Of a DNA stretch of 64,000 bases, positions 1-8,969 are shown one piece after another. Under the pieces are notes generated by a model, which had not been told where the DNA came from, ran no database searches, and was given only the letters and a program-made list of their open reading frames with translations. A program made the translations under genes and the position numbers. Origin of the DNA: Candidatus Promineifilum breve. Its GTDB lineage: Bacteria > Chloroflexota > Anaerolineae > Promineifilales > Promineifilaceae. The stretch is from positions 1,590,726 through 1,654,725 of the forward strand of contig NZ_LN890655.1 of NCBI RefSeq assembly GCF_900066015.1, read 5' to 3'. Within the stretch, counting starts at the first letter, position 1. Each line of letters begins with the position of its first letter.

Positions 1-671
1 CTTCCGGCCGGGCCAGCGTCAGGGCCATCTGCGACGTGGTGGCGCTGGTGAACCATTTGCGGCCGAACAGCCGCCAGCCACCGTCCGGCTCCCGGCAGGC
101 GACCGTCTCCGAGCGGCCGACGTCGGAGCCGCCGGTCGATTCGGTCATCCACTGGCCGCTGGTCCAGAAGTGGGCCGGGTCGCGGCTGGTCAGATGGGGC
201 ACGGCGCGGTCGATGAGCGCCCGGTTGCCGCTGAGCAACAAGGTGCGCGCCGCGCCGTCGGTCATCGCCAGCGGGCAGGTGTAGACGTCGGTCGAGGGAT
301 GGAAGAGGTAGGCCGTGGCGAACTGATGCAGTCGAGCGAAACGGCCATGCTGAGGCTCATAGGCCGCGCCGACGACGCCGAACTCGGCCGCCAGCCGCTC
401 GGCCCGCTGCCAGACGGCCGTCACTTCGATGCGATCCACCCGCTCGCCCCAGGCATCCCACTGGGTCAGCACCGGCTCATTGAGGCGGTCGGCCAGTTGC
501 AGCGCGTATAGCTCGCCGCCGGCCAGCTCGCCCATCTCGCGCAGCGACGGCTCCACGGCGGCCAGCACGTCAGGCGGCAGGGCACGCCGCAAGTAGGCGC
601 GCAATACCCGGTCGTCGTCATACTGGTTACCCAGTTGTGGGGCCGGTTGGTTGAATGATTTAATATTCATG
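1..671 (-). CDS. AidB-like acyl-CoA dehydrogenase, 3' end cut by window edge
   Basis: The first 223 residues are visible, starting from an ATG at 671 preceded by an AAGGGGGA ribosome site. The reading frame runs off the window at base 1, so the C-terminal flavin and catalytic half is missing. The stretch WMTESTGGSDVG matches the AidB branch of the acyl-CoA dehydrogenase fold (E. coli AidB has a TE-x-QGGSDV stretch), and CPLAMTDGAART just before it also fits. AidB-type proteins bind FAD; isovaleryl-CoA dehydrogenase activity and a DNA-protective role are known for the E. coli member. The next gene on the same strand, 80 bases upstream, is an AMACR-type CoA transferase, so a role in acyl-CoA metabolism is more likely here than alkylation response; that choice is inference. 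Confidence 0.85.
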
Positions 672-681
672 TCGTCCCCCT

Positions 682-755
682 TGTAGGGCGGGATGGTATC
701 CCGCCCCGGTATCCCGCTCCAAGGCAATGGGGGCGGGATGCCATCCCGCCCTACA
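682..755. repeat. Double-palindrome repeat with TGTAGG ends
   Basis: Two 26-nt arms (682-707 and 730-755) are inverted copies of each other with one difference. Each arm is itself a palindrome of the form GGGCGGGAT-GG-ATCCCGCCC, so the DNA or RNA can fold as one long stem or as two hairpins. It fills the gap between the acyl-CoA dehydrogenase and the CoA transferase, and its right end contains the TAG stop of the latter. The same layout with unrelated stem bases occurs at 45442-45502. Confidence 0.85.
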
Positions 756-1932
756 TTAGTGCAGCGATCTCATCCGGCGCAAAGCCCGCCTCGCGCAACA
801 CTTCCTCGGTGTGTGCCCCCAGCGCTGCGCCGATGGTGCGATATTCGGCCGCGCCGCCGGAGAAGCGCCAGGGGTTGGCGATCTGCCGCTGCGACCCGCC
901 ACCGGGCCGGGGCACATCGACGACCAGGCCGCGGGCCACCGTCTGCGGGTGATCGAGCATTTCGGGCACGGTCAGCACCGGCTCGACGCATACGTCCAGC
1001 GCGGCGAAGACGGCCGTCCACTCGGCCAGCGGCCGGGCGGCGATGGCGGCCCGCGTCTCGGCCTTAACCCATGCCTGTTGCGCCGCGTCCAGGCTCAGCC
1101 CCGGCGCAAACAGATCGGCCCGGCCGAGGGCGGCGCAGAAGCCCTGCCAAAATTTCGGTTCGATGCTGCCGACCGATAGCCAGCGGCCGTCGGCCGTCTG
1201 GTAATAGTCATAGGCCCGGCCGCCATTGAGGGCCATGCCCTCCGCCTCCGGCGTCTCGCCGCCGACGAGGAAATGGGCCGCCAGATGGGCCTGCCAGGCG
1301 ACCATCAAGTCGAACATGCTGACGTCCACGTATTGGCCGCGGCCGGTGGCGGCGCGTTGGACGACGGCTGCCAGCAGCCCGACCAGCGTCCCCATCGCCC
1401 CGCCGCCCACGTCGGCCACCTGGATGCCCAACGGCGGCGGGCCGGCGTCGCGCCGGCCGCTGTAGCTGAGCGCGCCGGACAGGGCCAAATAGTTGTTGTC
1501 GTGGCCGGCGCGATCGCGCAAGGGGCCGGTCTGGCCGTAGCCGGTCAGAGCGACGTAGATGAGCGCCGGGTTGGCCGCCCGCAGCGCCTCGTAGCCAAGC
1601 CCCAGCCGATCCATGACCCCCGGCCGGAACTGCTCGATGACGATGTCGTAGCCGCCCTCGGCCACTAGTCGCGCGACGGCGGCCACGGCCGCCGGCCGCT
1701 TCAGATCGAGGGCCAGCGAGCGCTTGTTGCGGTTGAGCACGCCATGCCAGGCCGACGTGTCGCCGTCATAGGGCGGCAGCAGGCGCACCATGTCCGGCCG
1801 GGTGGGCGACTCGACGCGCACCACGTCCGCGCCCAGGTCGGCCAGCAGCATCGTGGCGAAAGGGCCGGGCAAGAGGGCGGTGAAGTCGAGTATTTTGAGC
1901 GAAGTGAGTGGTTGGCTGGATCCCGTTCCCAT
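751..1932 (-). CDS. CaiB/BaiF CoA-transferase family protein, alpha-methylacyl-CoA racemase type
   Basis: This 393-residue protein has the class III CoA-transferase N-terminus (LLPGPFATMLLADLGADVVRVE, about residues 20-41) and the RNKRSLALDLK stretch near 68-78. The segment GHDNNYLALSG (His144) and VADVGGG (Asp174) align with the catalytic His126 and Asp156 of alpha-methylacyl-CoA racemase, so epimerisation of 2-methylacyl-CoA is more likely than CoA transfer between acids. Length is normal for the family. A perfect TATAAT lies only 6 nt before the ATG with no Shine-Dalgarno, suggesting a leaderless message. The stop codon falls inside the 682-755 repeat. Confidence 0.9.
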   Translation of the reverse strand: MGTGSSQPLTSLKILDFTALLPGPFATMLLADLGADVVRVESPTRPDMVRLLPPYDGDTSAWHGVLNRNKRSLALDLKRPAAVAAVARLVAEGGYDIVIEQFRPGVMDRLGLGYEALRAANPALIYVALTGYGQTGPLRDRAGHDNNYLALSGALSYSGRRDAGPPPLGIQVADVGGGAMGTLVGLLAAVVQRAATGRGQYVDVSMFDLMVAWQAHLAAHFLVGGETPEAEGMALNGGRAYDYYQTADGRWLSVGSIEPKFWQGFCAALGRADLFAPGLSLDAAQQAWVKAETRAAIAARPLAEWTAVFAALDVCVEPVLTVPEMLDHPQTVARGLVVDVPRPGGGSQRQIANPWRFSGGAAEYRTIGAALGAHTEEVLREAGFAPDEIAALM

Positions 1933-1938
1933 ACCGCT

Positions 1939-1944
1939 ATTATA
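1939..1944 (-). promoter_or_regulatory. Putative -10 box of the CoA-transferase gene (leaderless)
   Basis: On the minus strand the sequence reads TATAAT-agcggt-ATG. The spacing puts the expected transcription start at or within a base or two of the start codon. No good -35 hexamer is visible. Confidence 0.5.
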
Positions 1945-1983
1945 GATCAGGTCGAAGGGAGTAGGTAGCTACCCAGCGTAATC

Positions 1984-2082
1984 AGAGGAACACAGAGCAC
2001 ACGGAGCAGGACACAGAGGCCACAGAGAAAGAAGGTTCACGAATTTCTCGGTGCTCTCCGTATCCTTCGTGTCCTCTGTGTT
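1984..2082. repeat. Inverted-arm repeat built on cacagag / ctctgtg units
   Basis: The left arm (1984-2030) repeats variants of acacagag, cacggag and ccacagag. The right arm (2047-2082) is an approximate inverse (ggtgctctccg, ccttcgtgtcctctgtgt). It fills the gap between the CoA transferase and the MBL-fold gene and includes the TAA stop of the latter. Confidence 0.75.
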
Positions 2083-3049
2083 ACTTCTTTATGCGGTAAT
2101 GACCAACACCATCGACTTCTGCCTCGTCAACGGCGCCCTCGGCCAGTAACAGATCGAGATACCCAACCAACATCCACAACCCGGCCAGCCGGCTCTCCGG
2201 CGGCTGGTGGGCGTACATGCCGTCCAGCAGGTCGGGCACGGTCGTGCGGCCGGCGCGGATAAGGGCCAGACATTCGGCCTTGCGGCTCCGGATGCGCTCG
2301 CGCTGCCGGTTGATGACCCGGCGAGGGTCGCCAAACGGCCGGCCGTGGCCGGGATAGACCATCGCCACGTCCAACGCTTCGACCCTATCGAGCGAATCGA
2401 GGAAGAGGGGCAGCGACGGCGACCGGCGGCTTTGGCCCGGCGGCGGGTGCTCGATGACCGGCGTGGGCGTGACGGCCAGCAGCATGTCGGCCGACAGCAG
2501 CCGCCGCGTCTCCGGCTGGTGGAAGATGGTCTGTGTTCCGGCGTGGCCCGGCGCGTGGTGGATGTCCCAGGCCTGGCCGCCCATTTGCAGCCGGCCGCCG
2601 GGATGGAAGGTGACCACCCGCTCGTCGGGCACGGGGTCGGCCAGCGAGGCCAGCCCGCGCAGACCGGCCAGCGTCATCTCGGCCGTCGCCGGGGGCAGGC
2701 CCAGCCGCGGCAGGAATGTGTCGCGATAGTAGGCGTGGCGCGCCGCCCACATGCCGCCCGTGGCCGAGAGCCACGGCGCGCCGGCCTCGTAGATCCACAC
2801 CGTAGCGTCGCTCTCGGCCACGATGCGCCCGGCCAGGCCGTAATGATCGACGTGGGGATGGGTGATGACCACGCGGGCAATATCACCCACGGCCACGCCC
2901 TGCGCCGCCAGGCCGTCAACGAGCGCCGCCCAGCAATCGGCCGTCTTCAGCCCGGCATCGACCAGGATGATCTCCGGCTGGGTGAAGAGATAGGCATTGA
3001 CCGGCCCCATGGCCCAGCCGGTCGGCAGTTCGAGGCGAATTGGCTCCAT
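2081..3049 (-). CDS. MBL-fold metallo-hydrolase
   Basis: The protein (322 residues from the ATG at 3049) carries the zinc motif THPHVDHYG (HxHxDH), a later His in HAPGHAGTQT, and PGHGRPFGDP, the standard ligand series of metallo-beta-lactamase-fold hydrolases such as the glyoxalase II group. A longer reading frame starts at 3109, but its first 20 residues only translate the QTTDHRP heptamer repeat lying upstream, so the start at MEPIRLELP is preferred. The C-terminal region after the fold, rich in Arg and Leu, is the winged-helix-like tail common in this group. Substrate is not predictable. Confidence 0.88.
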   Translation of the reverse strand: MEPIRLELPTGWAMGPVNAYLFTQPEIILVDAGLKTADCWAALVDGLAAQGVAVGDIARVVITHPHVDHYGLAGRIVAESDATVWIYEAGAPWLSATGGMWAARHAYYRDTFLPRLGLPPATAEMTLAGLRGLASLADPVPDERVVTFHPGGRLQMGGQAWDIHHAPGHAGTQTIFHQPETRRLLSADMLLAVTPTPVIEHPPPGQSRRSPSLPLFLDSLDRVEALDVAMVYPGHGRPFGDPRRVINRQRERIRSRKAECLALIRAGRTTVPDLLDGMYAHQPPESRLAGLWMLVGYLDLLLAEGAVDEAEVDGVGHYRIKK

Positions 3050-3054
3050 AATCG

Positions 3055-3118
3055 TCAGTGGTCTGTGGTCAGTGGTCTGTGGTCTGTGGTCGGACTGACC
3101 ACCGACCACTATCTTCTG
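3055..3118. repeat. Heptamer repeat (gtggtct / accacag family)
   Basis: Tandem 7-nt units of the type agtggtc and tgtggtc, followed by the inverse ctgaccaccgaccac, fill the gap between the PEP carboxylase stop and the MBL start. Related units occur at 8285, 8400-8466, 14892, 27940 and 52605. Confidence 0.8.
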
Positions 3119-3122
3119 TCTA

Positions 3123-5915
3123 CTATCCCGTATTCTTCAGGCCCGACGCGATGCCGTTGATGGTCAGGAAGATAGTGTCGCGCAGGCTTTCGGCCGCGGC
3201 GCTGTCGGCGTCGGGCAGGGCGCGCAGGCGGCGCAGCAGGCTGACCTGAATGAAGTTCAGCGGGTCGATGTAGGGATTGCGGCGGCGGACGGCGCGTTGC
3301 AGCACCGAGTCGTTGTCCAGCAGTTCGCGGTGGCCGGTGGTTTGCAGGATGGCCGCCCGCGTCTGGGCAAAGGCCGCCGATACCCGGCCGAAGATGAGGT
3401 CGCGCACGCGGCCGTCCTCCACCAGGTCGGCGTAGAGGCGGGCGATGCCCATGTCGGCCTGGGCCATCGACACTTGCGAATTATCGAGCAGATTGCGGAA
3501 AAACGGCCACTCGTGATACATCTCCTGCAACAGGGCCAGCCCGGCCGGCGACTGACTATAGGCGGCCAATGCCTCGCCCACGCCGAACCAGCCGGGCAGC
3601 ACGTGGCGGCATTGCATCCAACTGAAGCCCCAGGGGATGGCCCGCAGGCTGTCGAACGTGGCCGCCCCCGTCCGGCGCGACGGCCGCGAACCGATGCGCA
3701 TCTGGCTAATCTCGTCCATGGGCGTGGCCTGGCTCCAGTAGACCAACAACTCCGGCGTCTCGTAGATCAGTTCCCGGTAAGCGCGGTAGGACACGGCGGC
3801 CAGCTCCTCCATTGCCGCCCGCCATTCGGGTTTCGGCCGGGCCGTCAGATGATACGAATCGGGCGCGGCGGCGATGAGCACGGCGTGGACGACCTGCTGC
3901 AAGTGGCGGGCGGCGATGGCCGGGTGGCCGTAGCGGTCGGCGATGACCTCGCCCTGCTCGGTGATGCGGATGCGCCCACCGACGGAGCCGGGGGGCTGGG
4001 CCAGGATGGCGCGGTTGGCCGGGCCGCCGCCGCGGGCGATGGTGCCGCCGCGGCCGTGGAAGAGGGTCATCACCACGTCGTGGGCAGCGCAGGCCCGCGC
4101 CAGCGCCTCCTGCCCGCCGTATAGCTCCCAGTTGGCGGCCAGATAGCCGGCATCCTTGTTGCTGTCGGAGTAGCCGATCATGATCGTCTGGCGGCGGCCG
4201 ACACGGGCCAGATGGGGGGCGTAGCCGGGGTGGTCGAAGAGGGCGGCCATGACCTCCGGCGCGGCCCTTAGGTCAGCCCGTGTCTCGAATAGCGGGGCGA
4301 AGGTCAGCCCCTCCGGCGCGCCGTCGTCGCTCAGGCACAGGCCATGCCAACGGGCCAGCAATAGCGGGGCCAGGATGTCCTCCGGCCCGTGGGTCATGCT
4401 GACGATGTAGGGGCCGAAGAGTTCCGGGCCGTAGTAGTCCACGGCGCGCTTGAGGATGGCGAACAGGGCCAGCGCCTCGGTCGCCTCGGCCGAGAGGTCG
4501 CCCAGCATCGTCAGATTGGGCACGGGGCGGGCCAATGCGTCGGTCAGCGCCGCGGCGCGGGCCGGGCCGTCGAGGGTTGCGAAGCCATCGAACCAGCCCA
4601 GCCGGCCAAATAGCTCATCGAGGACGGCCGTGTGCTGGTCGCTATATTGGCGCAGATCGAGCCGGGCGGCGTGGAGGCCGAAGATGCGCGCCTGGTGCAG
4701 GCTCAGCTCCAGGTCGGCGCGGGCGATGTCGGCCATGCCCGCCTCGCGCAGGGAGCGATCCATCAGCGCCAGCGGCTCCAGCAGGTTCTCCATGCGACGC
4801 ATACGCAACGGCGGCAGCTCCTCGCCCATCAGGCGGGCGATCATGTCGCCGGCCGAGGCCTCGGCCAGATCGGCGGCTAATTGCCCGGCCAGATGGCGGT
4901 AGGTCTCATGCGGGTAGCGGTCGTGGAGGAAAGCCAGATGGCCGGACGGCTCGCCATAGGCCTCCACGGCCTCATCGACCGCCTCGGGCACGTCGGCCAG
5001 CCGGCTGGAGATGCTGAGGGCGCGGTCGAGGGCGCGGGCGGCGGCGCGGTGCTTCTCCAGGGCCAGGCCGCGGTGCAGGCGCAACGTCTCGGCCGTCACG
5101 GCGGCGGTCACGTTGGGGTTGCCGTCGCGGTCGCCACCGATCCACGAGGCGAAGGTCAGGAAGCGGTCGGGCGGCTGTAGCGTCGGGTAATATTGGCCCA
5201 GCGCGGCGGCCAGGTCGCGATAGACGGCCGGCAGCGCTTCCCACAGAGTATTGTCGAAGTAGAACAGGCCGGTGCGTACCTCGTCGGTGACGGTCGGCCG
5301 CGAGGTGCGGCTGCGGTCGGTCACCCACAACAGGGTCACGTCGGCGGTGATCTGGTTGATGACGGCCTGCCGCTCGGCGGGCAGCAGGTCGCGCTGGTCG
5401 ATGTCGCTGAGGGCGGCCGAGATGCGGCGCAACCTGGTCAGAACGGTGCGGCGCTTGGCCTGCGTGGGGTGGGCGGTGAAGACGAGGTCGATGTGCAGGC
5501 GGTGGAGCAGGCGGCGCATCTCGAATTCATCGACGCCCGCGCCATGCAGGGCGGCCACGGCCGCGCCCACCGATTCCGGCAGCGGCCGGGGGTGGACGTC
5601 GCGCTCGCGCTGGCGCAAGACGCGCACGCGGTGCTCCTCTTCGGCCAGATTGACCAGTTCGAAATAGGTCGTGAAGCTACGGGCGACGAGTTCGGCCTCG
5701 GCCGGGTCGAGGCGGCCGACGACGTAGGCCAGCCGGGCGTCAATGGCCGGGTCGTCCTCCAGGCGGCGCGTCTTGGACAGGGCGCGGATGCGTTCCTCCA
5801 GCTCGAAGATCTCGATGCCCGCCTGCCGCCGGATGACGTGGCCCAGGACGTCGCCCAGCAGATGGATGTCCTCGCTCAGTCGCTCTTGTTTTTCTCGGCT
5901 CAATGCCACGGCCAA
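3123..5915 (-). CDS. ppc: Phosphoenolpyruvate carboxylase
   Basis: This enzyme makes oxaloacetate from PEP and bicarbonate, refilling the TCA cycle. The 930-residue length and order of motifs are typical: FTAHPTQAKRR with the catalytic His at about residue 149, GGDRDGNPNVT, GYSDSNKDAGYLAANW, FHGRGGTIARGGGP and GSVGGRIRITEQGEVI. It ends in the conserved C-terminal NTG. The ATG at 5915 has a GGAGG site a few bases upstream. Nothing looks broken. It stands alone as a transcription unit between repeats. Confidence 0.98.
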   Translation of the reverse strand: MAVALSREKQERLSEDIHLLGDVLGHVIRRQAGIEIFELEERIRALSKTRRLEDDPAIDARLAYVVGRLDPAEAELVARSFTTYFELVNLAEEEHRVRVLRQRERDVHPRPLPESVGAAVAALHGAGVDEFEMRRLLHRLHIDLVFTAHPTQAKRRTVLTRLRRISAALSDIDQRDLLPAERQAVINQITADVTLLWVTDRSRTSRPTVTDEVRTGLFYFDNTLWEALPAVYRDLAAALGQYYPTLQPPDRFLTFASWIGGDRDGNPNVTAAVTAETLRLHRGLALEKHRAAARALDRALSISSRLADVPEAVDEAVEAYGEPSGHLAFLHDRYPHETYRHLAGQLAADLAEASAGDMIARLMGEELPPLRMRRMENLLEPLALMDRSLREAGMADIARADLELSLHQARIFGLHAARLDLRQYSDQHTAVLDELFGRLGWFDGFATLDGPARAAALTDALARPVPNLTMLGDLSAEATEALALFAILKRAVDYYGPELFGPYIVSMTHGPEDILAPLLLARWHGLCLSDDGAPEGLTFAPLFETRADLRAAPEVMAALFDHPGYAPHLARVGRRQTIMIGYSDSNKDAGYLAANWELYGGQEALARACAAHDVVMTLFHGRGGTIARGGGPANRAILAQPPGSVGGRIRITEQGEVIADRYGHPAIAARHLQQVVHAVLIAAAPDSYHLTARPKPEWRAAMEELAAVSYRAYRELIYETPELLVYWSQATPMDEISQMRIGSRPSRRTGAATFDSLRAIPWGFSWMQCRHVLPGWFGVGEALAAYSQSPAGLALLQEMYHEWPFFRNLLDNSQVSMAQADMGIARLYADLVEDGRVRDLIFGRVSAAFAQTRAAILQTTGHRELLDNDSVLQRAVRRRNPYIDPLNFIQVSLLRRLRALPDADSAAAESLRDTIFLTINGIASGLKNTG

Positions 5916-5997
5916 CCTCCGGGCCGCGGCCGAACACGCCGCGGGGCAGCAGATATTGGCCTAAAATGGGCGAGTGTGCAATGGATTAGGGGAGAAT

Positions 5998-6020
5998 AGG
6001 GGCTAGGGGCTAGGTGTTAG
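5998..6020. repeat. Short heptamer repeat (gctaggg family)
   Basis: Three 7-nt units of the gctaggg / gctaggt type. The same family forms a full inverted-arm element at 25014-25083. It lies in the 321-base gap between ppc and the membrane protein at 6237. Confidence 0.6.
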
Positions 6021-6128
6021 GTGACGGAACTTGGAAAAAAGAGAGAAGTGGCGTCGTGCTTCAAGGGGAGAAGGAAGGAGGGACAAAATCGTACCACGAC
6101 GCCACTTGCAAGGAGGGAAGTCCGTCAC
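6021..6128. other. Nested inverted repeat, possible MITE or structured RNA
   Basis: Ends are GTGACGGAACTT (6021-6032) and the inverse AAGTCCGTCAC (6118-6128). Inside, a perfect 13-nt pair AAGTGGCGTCGTG / CACGACGCCACTT (6046-6058 and 6095-6107) encloses a purine-rich loop of 36 nt containing several GGAG-like tracts. No reading frame of note is present and it lacks the short tandem units of the other repeats. No target-site duplication is obvious. This accounts for most of the gene-free stretch 5916-6236. Confidence 0.55.
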
Positions 6129-6201
6129 TTCTTAATATAGGTCGCTTGCCTTACAACCAACATTAAGGAGAAAAACTCGTGGCAAAAGTCGATCAATCCA
6201 T

Positions 6202-6229
6202 TTGAGCTTGGGCGGGGGCAAGATATAGT
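6202..6229 (+). promoter_or_regulatory. Putative sigma-70-like promoter of the membrane protein gene (leaderless)
   Basis: TTGAGC at 6202-6207 and TATAGT at 6224-6229 are separated by 16 nt. The ATG follows 7 nt after the -10 box, without a ribosome-binding site, so the message would begin at the start codon. Confidence 0.5.
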
Positions 6230-6236
6230 CCAGCCT

Positions 6237-8942
6237 ATGGATCAGTCGCCGGGTGAGCCAATCGTCGGGGAGGAGTCGCCAACCGCGCCCATGATGAGCC
6301 GGCGCCTCACGGGGCGGGCGTGGCCGTGGGTCGCCGCCGCGGCCACGTTGCTGATCATTCTGCTGCTGCGCCCGGTGGGTCTCTGCCGCTGGCCGGCACT
6401 GTGCGATCCGCTGGTGGCGGTCGATATCGATCAGGGGCGGCTGGACACGGCCCTGCCCGCGCCGCAAAACGACCTGCGCCTGGAGCAGAGCTTCGTGCCG
6501 CGCCGCAACGGCCTGATGGAGATCGAGCTGCTGCTGGTGCGCTATGGCGGCCAACTATCGGAGGCCGAAGACCCGGGCCGCTTCTCGCTGGAACTGCTGG
6601 ATGACACGGGCAACCGTGTCGCCTCCGAGATCATCCCGTCCGGCCGCCTCACTCACAACCAGATCTACATCCTGCGCTTCTGGCCCCAACCCCGCTCGGC
6701 CGGCCGTCGCTACGTCCTGCGCCTGTCGGGCAACGACACCAACCACATCTCGGCCTGGGGCTATGCCGCCGACGTCTACGAGGCAGGCCGGTTGCGCCTG
6801 CTGTTCGACGCCCAACGCGCCGATCCGCCGCTGACCGACGCCGAGGAGATGCGCTTCGTCACTCGTTACGCACTGACGGCCGGGGATGCGGCGCGGGCGG
6901 CCGTGGCTCCGTTGCGCGAATGGGGCCTGCTGCTGGCGGCGCTATTGATGCTGCCGCTGCCCGGCGTGCTGCTGCTGTTGCTCGTCCGGCCGCGCGGCTG
7001 GGACGCAGGCGTGGCGGCCGGGGCGGCGCTGGCCCTGAGCGTGGCCGCCTGGCCCATTGTCTGGCAATGGGTTTCGCTGGCCGGTGGGCGTTGGTCGGGG
7101 CCGCTGCTGTGGGCGGTTGTGGTCGCCGGCTGGGCCGTGGCCGCCGGCCTGAAATTACGAATTACGAATTACGAATTACGAATGAAGAGCGCCGCCGGCC
7201 AACCGACGCCAGCCGCCACCCGCCACTCGCCACCCGCCACCCGCCACCTGCCACTTCTCCTATTGACCGCTCTCATCCTCGCCTCCCTCGCCGTCCGTTT
7301 CATCGCCGTGCGCGATCTGGCCTTCCCGCCGTGGGTCGATTCCAGCCGCCACGCGCTCATCACCGCCGTCATGGTCGAGAGCGGCCAAATACCAACTAAT
7401 TACGAGCCGTTTCTGCCGGTCGATCACTTCCCCTACCACTTCGGCTTCCATACCTTATCGGCCGGGCTGGCGCTGATGACAGGCCGGCCGCTGCCCGGCC
7501 TGTTGCTGCTGCTGATGCAGTTGCTGGGCGGGCTGCTGCCGCTGGCCGTCTATGCCGCCGGCTGGATGGTGACGCGGCGGCGGGCGGTGGGGCTGTTGGC
7601 GGCGTTCCTGGTGGCCCTGCCGTTCTTCTTCCCCGGCTACTATGCCACCTGGGGGCGGATGACCCAACTGGCGGCGATGATCGTCATGCCCGTGCTGCTG
7701 GGCCTCACCTGGCGGCTCGGCCGCGGCTGGCCGCGCGTCTGGCCGCTGGTGGGCGTGCTGGCCGCCGGGCTGTTCCTCATCCATATTCGCGTCTTCCTGT
7801 TCTACTTGCCCTTCGCCGCCATTGTCGCCGTGGCCCACCTCAGCCGCTACCGCCGGGCGCGCGGGTTGCTCCTGGCGGCGGCGCTGGGGCTGCTGCTCAT
7901 CCTGCCGCAGTTGATCGAACTGCTGACCGTCACCGACCCGCTGGCGACCATCGGCCAATCCTTGCCCGGCTACAACGACTTCCCCACCGGCTATCTGACC
8001 ACCGGCTGGGAGCGCGTTTATCTGTGGCTGGCCGCCGGGGCGGCGGCCGTCGTGCTGCTGGGCGTGGCGCGGCGGCGGCGTTGGGCCACGCTCCCGCTGC
8101 TGCTGCTGCTGTGGGTGGGGGCGCTGTTCGCCCTGCTGGCCGGCGACCGGCTGGGGCTGCCGGAGTCGCTGGTGGTCAACCTGAACAGCATGTACATCAC
8201 CCTCTTCCTGCCGCTGGCGCTGCTGCTGGCGATTGTGGCGGCGCGGATTCGACCGCCGACGGCCGACGGCCGACGGAGGAAAGAGGAAAGACCACAGACC
8301 ACAGACCACAGACCGCCGCAAGAAGTGACGAGTGATGAGTTAAGAGTGACGAGTCCAGAGAGCGGCGGGTGGCGGGTAGCGAGTGGCGAGGGCCTTCAGC
8401 GGTCTGCGGTCGGTCGTCCGCGGTCTCCTTTCGGCGGTCTGTGGTCGGTGGTCCGTGGTCTTCTTGGCGTCACCCTGGCCCTGCTCTTCCTCTTCGGCTG
8501 GCGGCAACAGGCCAATATCCTGAACCAGCAAACCATCCTGGCCCTGCCGGAGGACGTGGCCGCGCTGACCTGGATGGAGGCCAACCTGCCGGCCGAGGCC
8601 CGCGTAGCCGTCAGCGCCTGGCAATGGCTGGGCGTCACCTGGGCCGCGGCCGATGGCGGGGCGTGGCTCGTGCCCCTGACCGGCCGCGCGGCGACCACCC
8701 CGCCCATCGACCACATCTACAACCGCGACCTCTTCGCCGAGGTGCGGGCCTTCAACGAGGCGGCGTCGGCCGTGGAGGATTGGAGCGCCCCGGCGTCGGC
8801 CGCGTGGCTGGCCGAACAGGGCGTCAGCCACGTCTTCGTCGGGCGGCGCGGCGGCTTCTTCGACCCGGCCGAGTTGTTGGGCAATCCGGCGCTGGATATG
8901 GTCTATGGGTTTGATGGCGTATTCGTTTTTTCTGTCCGTTAA
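6237..8942 (+). CDS. Large polytopic membrane protein with two in-frame repeat insertions
   Basis: 901 residues. An N-terminal signal-like TM (about 30-45) is followed by an extracytoplasmic domain to about residue 215, then some ten or more hydrophobic helices, and a soluble C-terminal domain after about residue 755. The central part, with FPPWVDSSRHALITAVMVESG and FPYHFGFHTLSAG, resembles polytopic GT-C glycosyltransferase-like proteins; I do not recognise a named family. Two stretches are translated repeats: about residues 305-341 (LRITNYELR, then HSPPATRH) and 676-743 (QTTDHRP, then WRVASGE). Both lie in hydrophilic loops between helices and keep the frame open. Start ATG follows a -10-like box directly. 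Confidence 0.75.
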   Translation: MDQSPGEPIVGEESPTAPMMSRRLTGRAWPWVAAAATLLIILLLRPVGLCRWPALCDPLVAVDIDQGRLDTALPAPQNDLRLEQSFVPRRNGLMEIELLLVRYGGQLSEAEDPGRFSLELLDDTGNRVASEIIPSGRLTHNQIYILRFWPQPRSAGRRYVLRLSGNDTNHISAWGYAADVYEAGRLRLLFDAQRADPPLTDAEEMRFVTRYALTAGDAARAAVAPLREWGLLLAALLMLPLPGVLLLLLVRPRGWDAGVAAGAALALSVAAWPIVWQWVSLAGGRWSGPLLWAVVVAGWAVAAGLKLRITNYELRMKSAAGQPTPAATRHSPPATRHLPLLLLTALILASLAVRFIAVRDLAFPPWVDSSRHALITAVMVESGQIPTNYEPFLPVDHFPYHFGFHTLSAGLALMTGRPLPGLLLLLMQLLGGLLPLAVYAAGWMVTRRRAVGLLAAFLVALPFFFPGYYATWGRMTQLAAMIVMPVLLGLTWRLGRGWPRVWPLVGVLAAGLFLIHIRVFLFYLPFAAIVAVAHLSRYRRARGLLLAAALGLLLILPQLIELLTVTDPLATIGQSLPGYNDFPTGYLTTGWERVYLWLAAGAAAVVLLGVARRRRWATLPLLLLLWVGALFALLAGDRLGLPESLVVNLNSMYITLFLPLALLLAIVAARIRPPTADGRRRKEERPQTTDHRPPQEVTSDELRVTSPESGGWRVASGEGLQRSAVGRPRSPFGGLWSVVRGLLGVTLALLFLFGWRQQANILNQQTILALPEDVAALTWMEANLPAEARVAVSAWQWLGVTWAAADGGAWLVPLTGRAATTPPIDHIYNRDLFAEVRAFNEAASAVEDWSAPASAAWLAEQGVSHVFVGRRGGFFDPAELLGNPALDMVYGFDGVFVFSVR
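7150..7256. repeat. Heptamer repeats inside the 6237-8942 coding frame (first insertion)
   Basis: Tandem aattacg units (7150-7180) are followed after a short spacer by tandem gccaccc/gccactc units (7206-7253). The reading frame of the membrane protein continues through them, between two predicted TM helices. The same two families occur in non-coding gaps elsewhere in the window. Confidence 0.85.
8262..8466. repeat. Composite repeats inside the 6237-8942 coding frame (second insertion)
   Basis: The segment contains accacag heptamers (8287-8320), agtgacg-type units (8325-8360), ggtggcg / agtggcg units (8365-8392), and an inverted arm of ggtctgc / gtggtcc units (8398-8464). The outer families are inverse to one another, giving a foldback. 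The frame stays open for about 68 codons between helices ending LLAIVAARIR and beginning LLGVTLALLFLFG. Confidence 0.85.
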
Positions 8943-8969
8943 GTGCGGTTAACCACGGTTAATTTCAGG

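Noticed and set aside
2990-3109. Upstream start for the MBL-fold gene at 3109
   Set aside because: The extra 20 residues are translated heptamer repeat; the ATG at 3049 starts the conserved fold.
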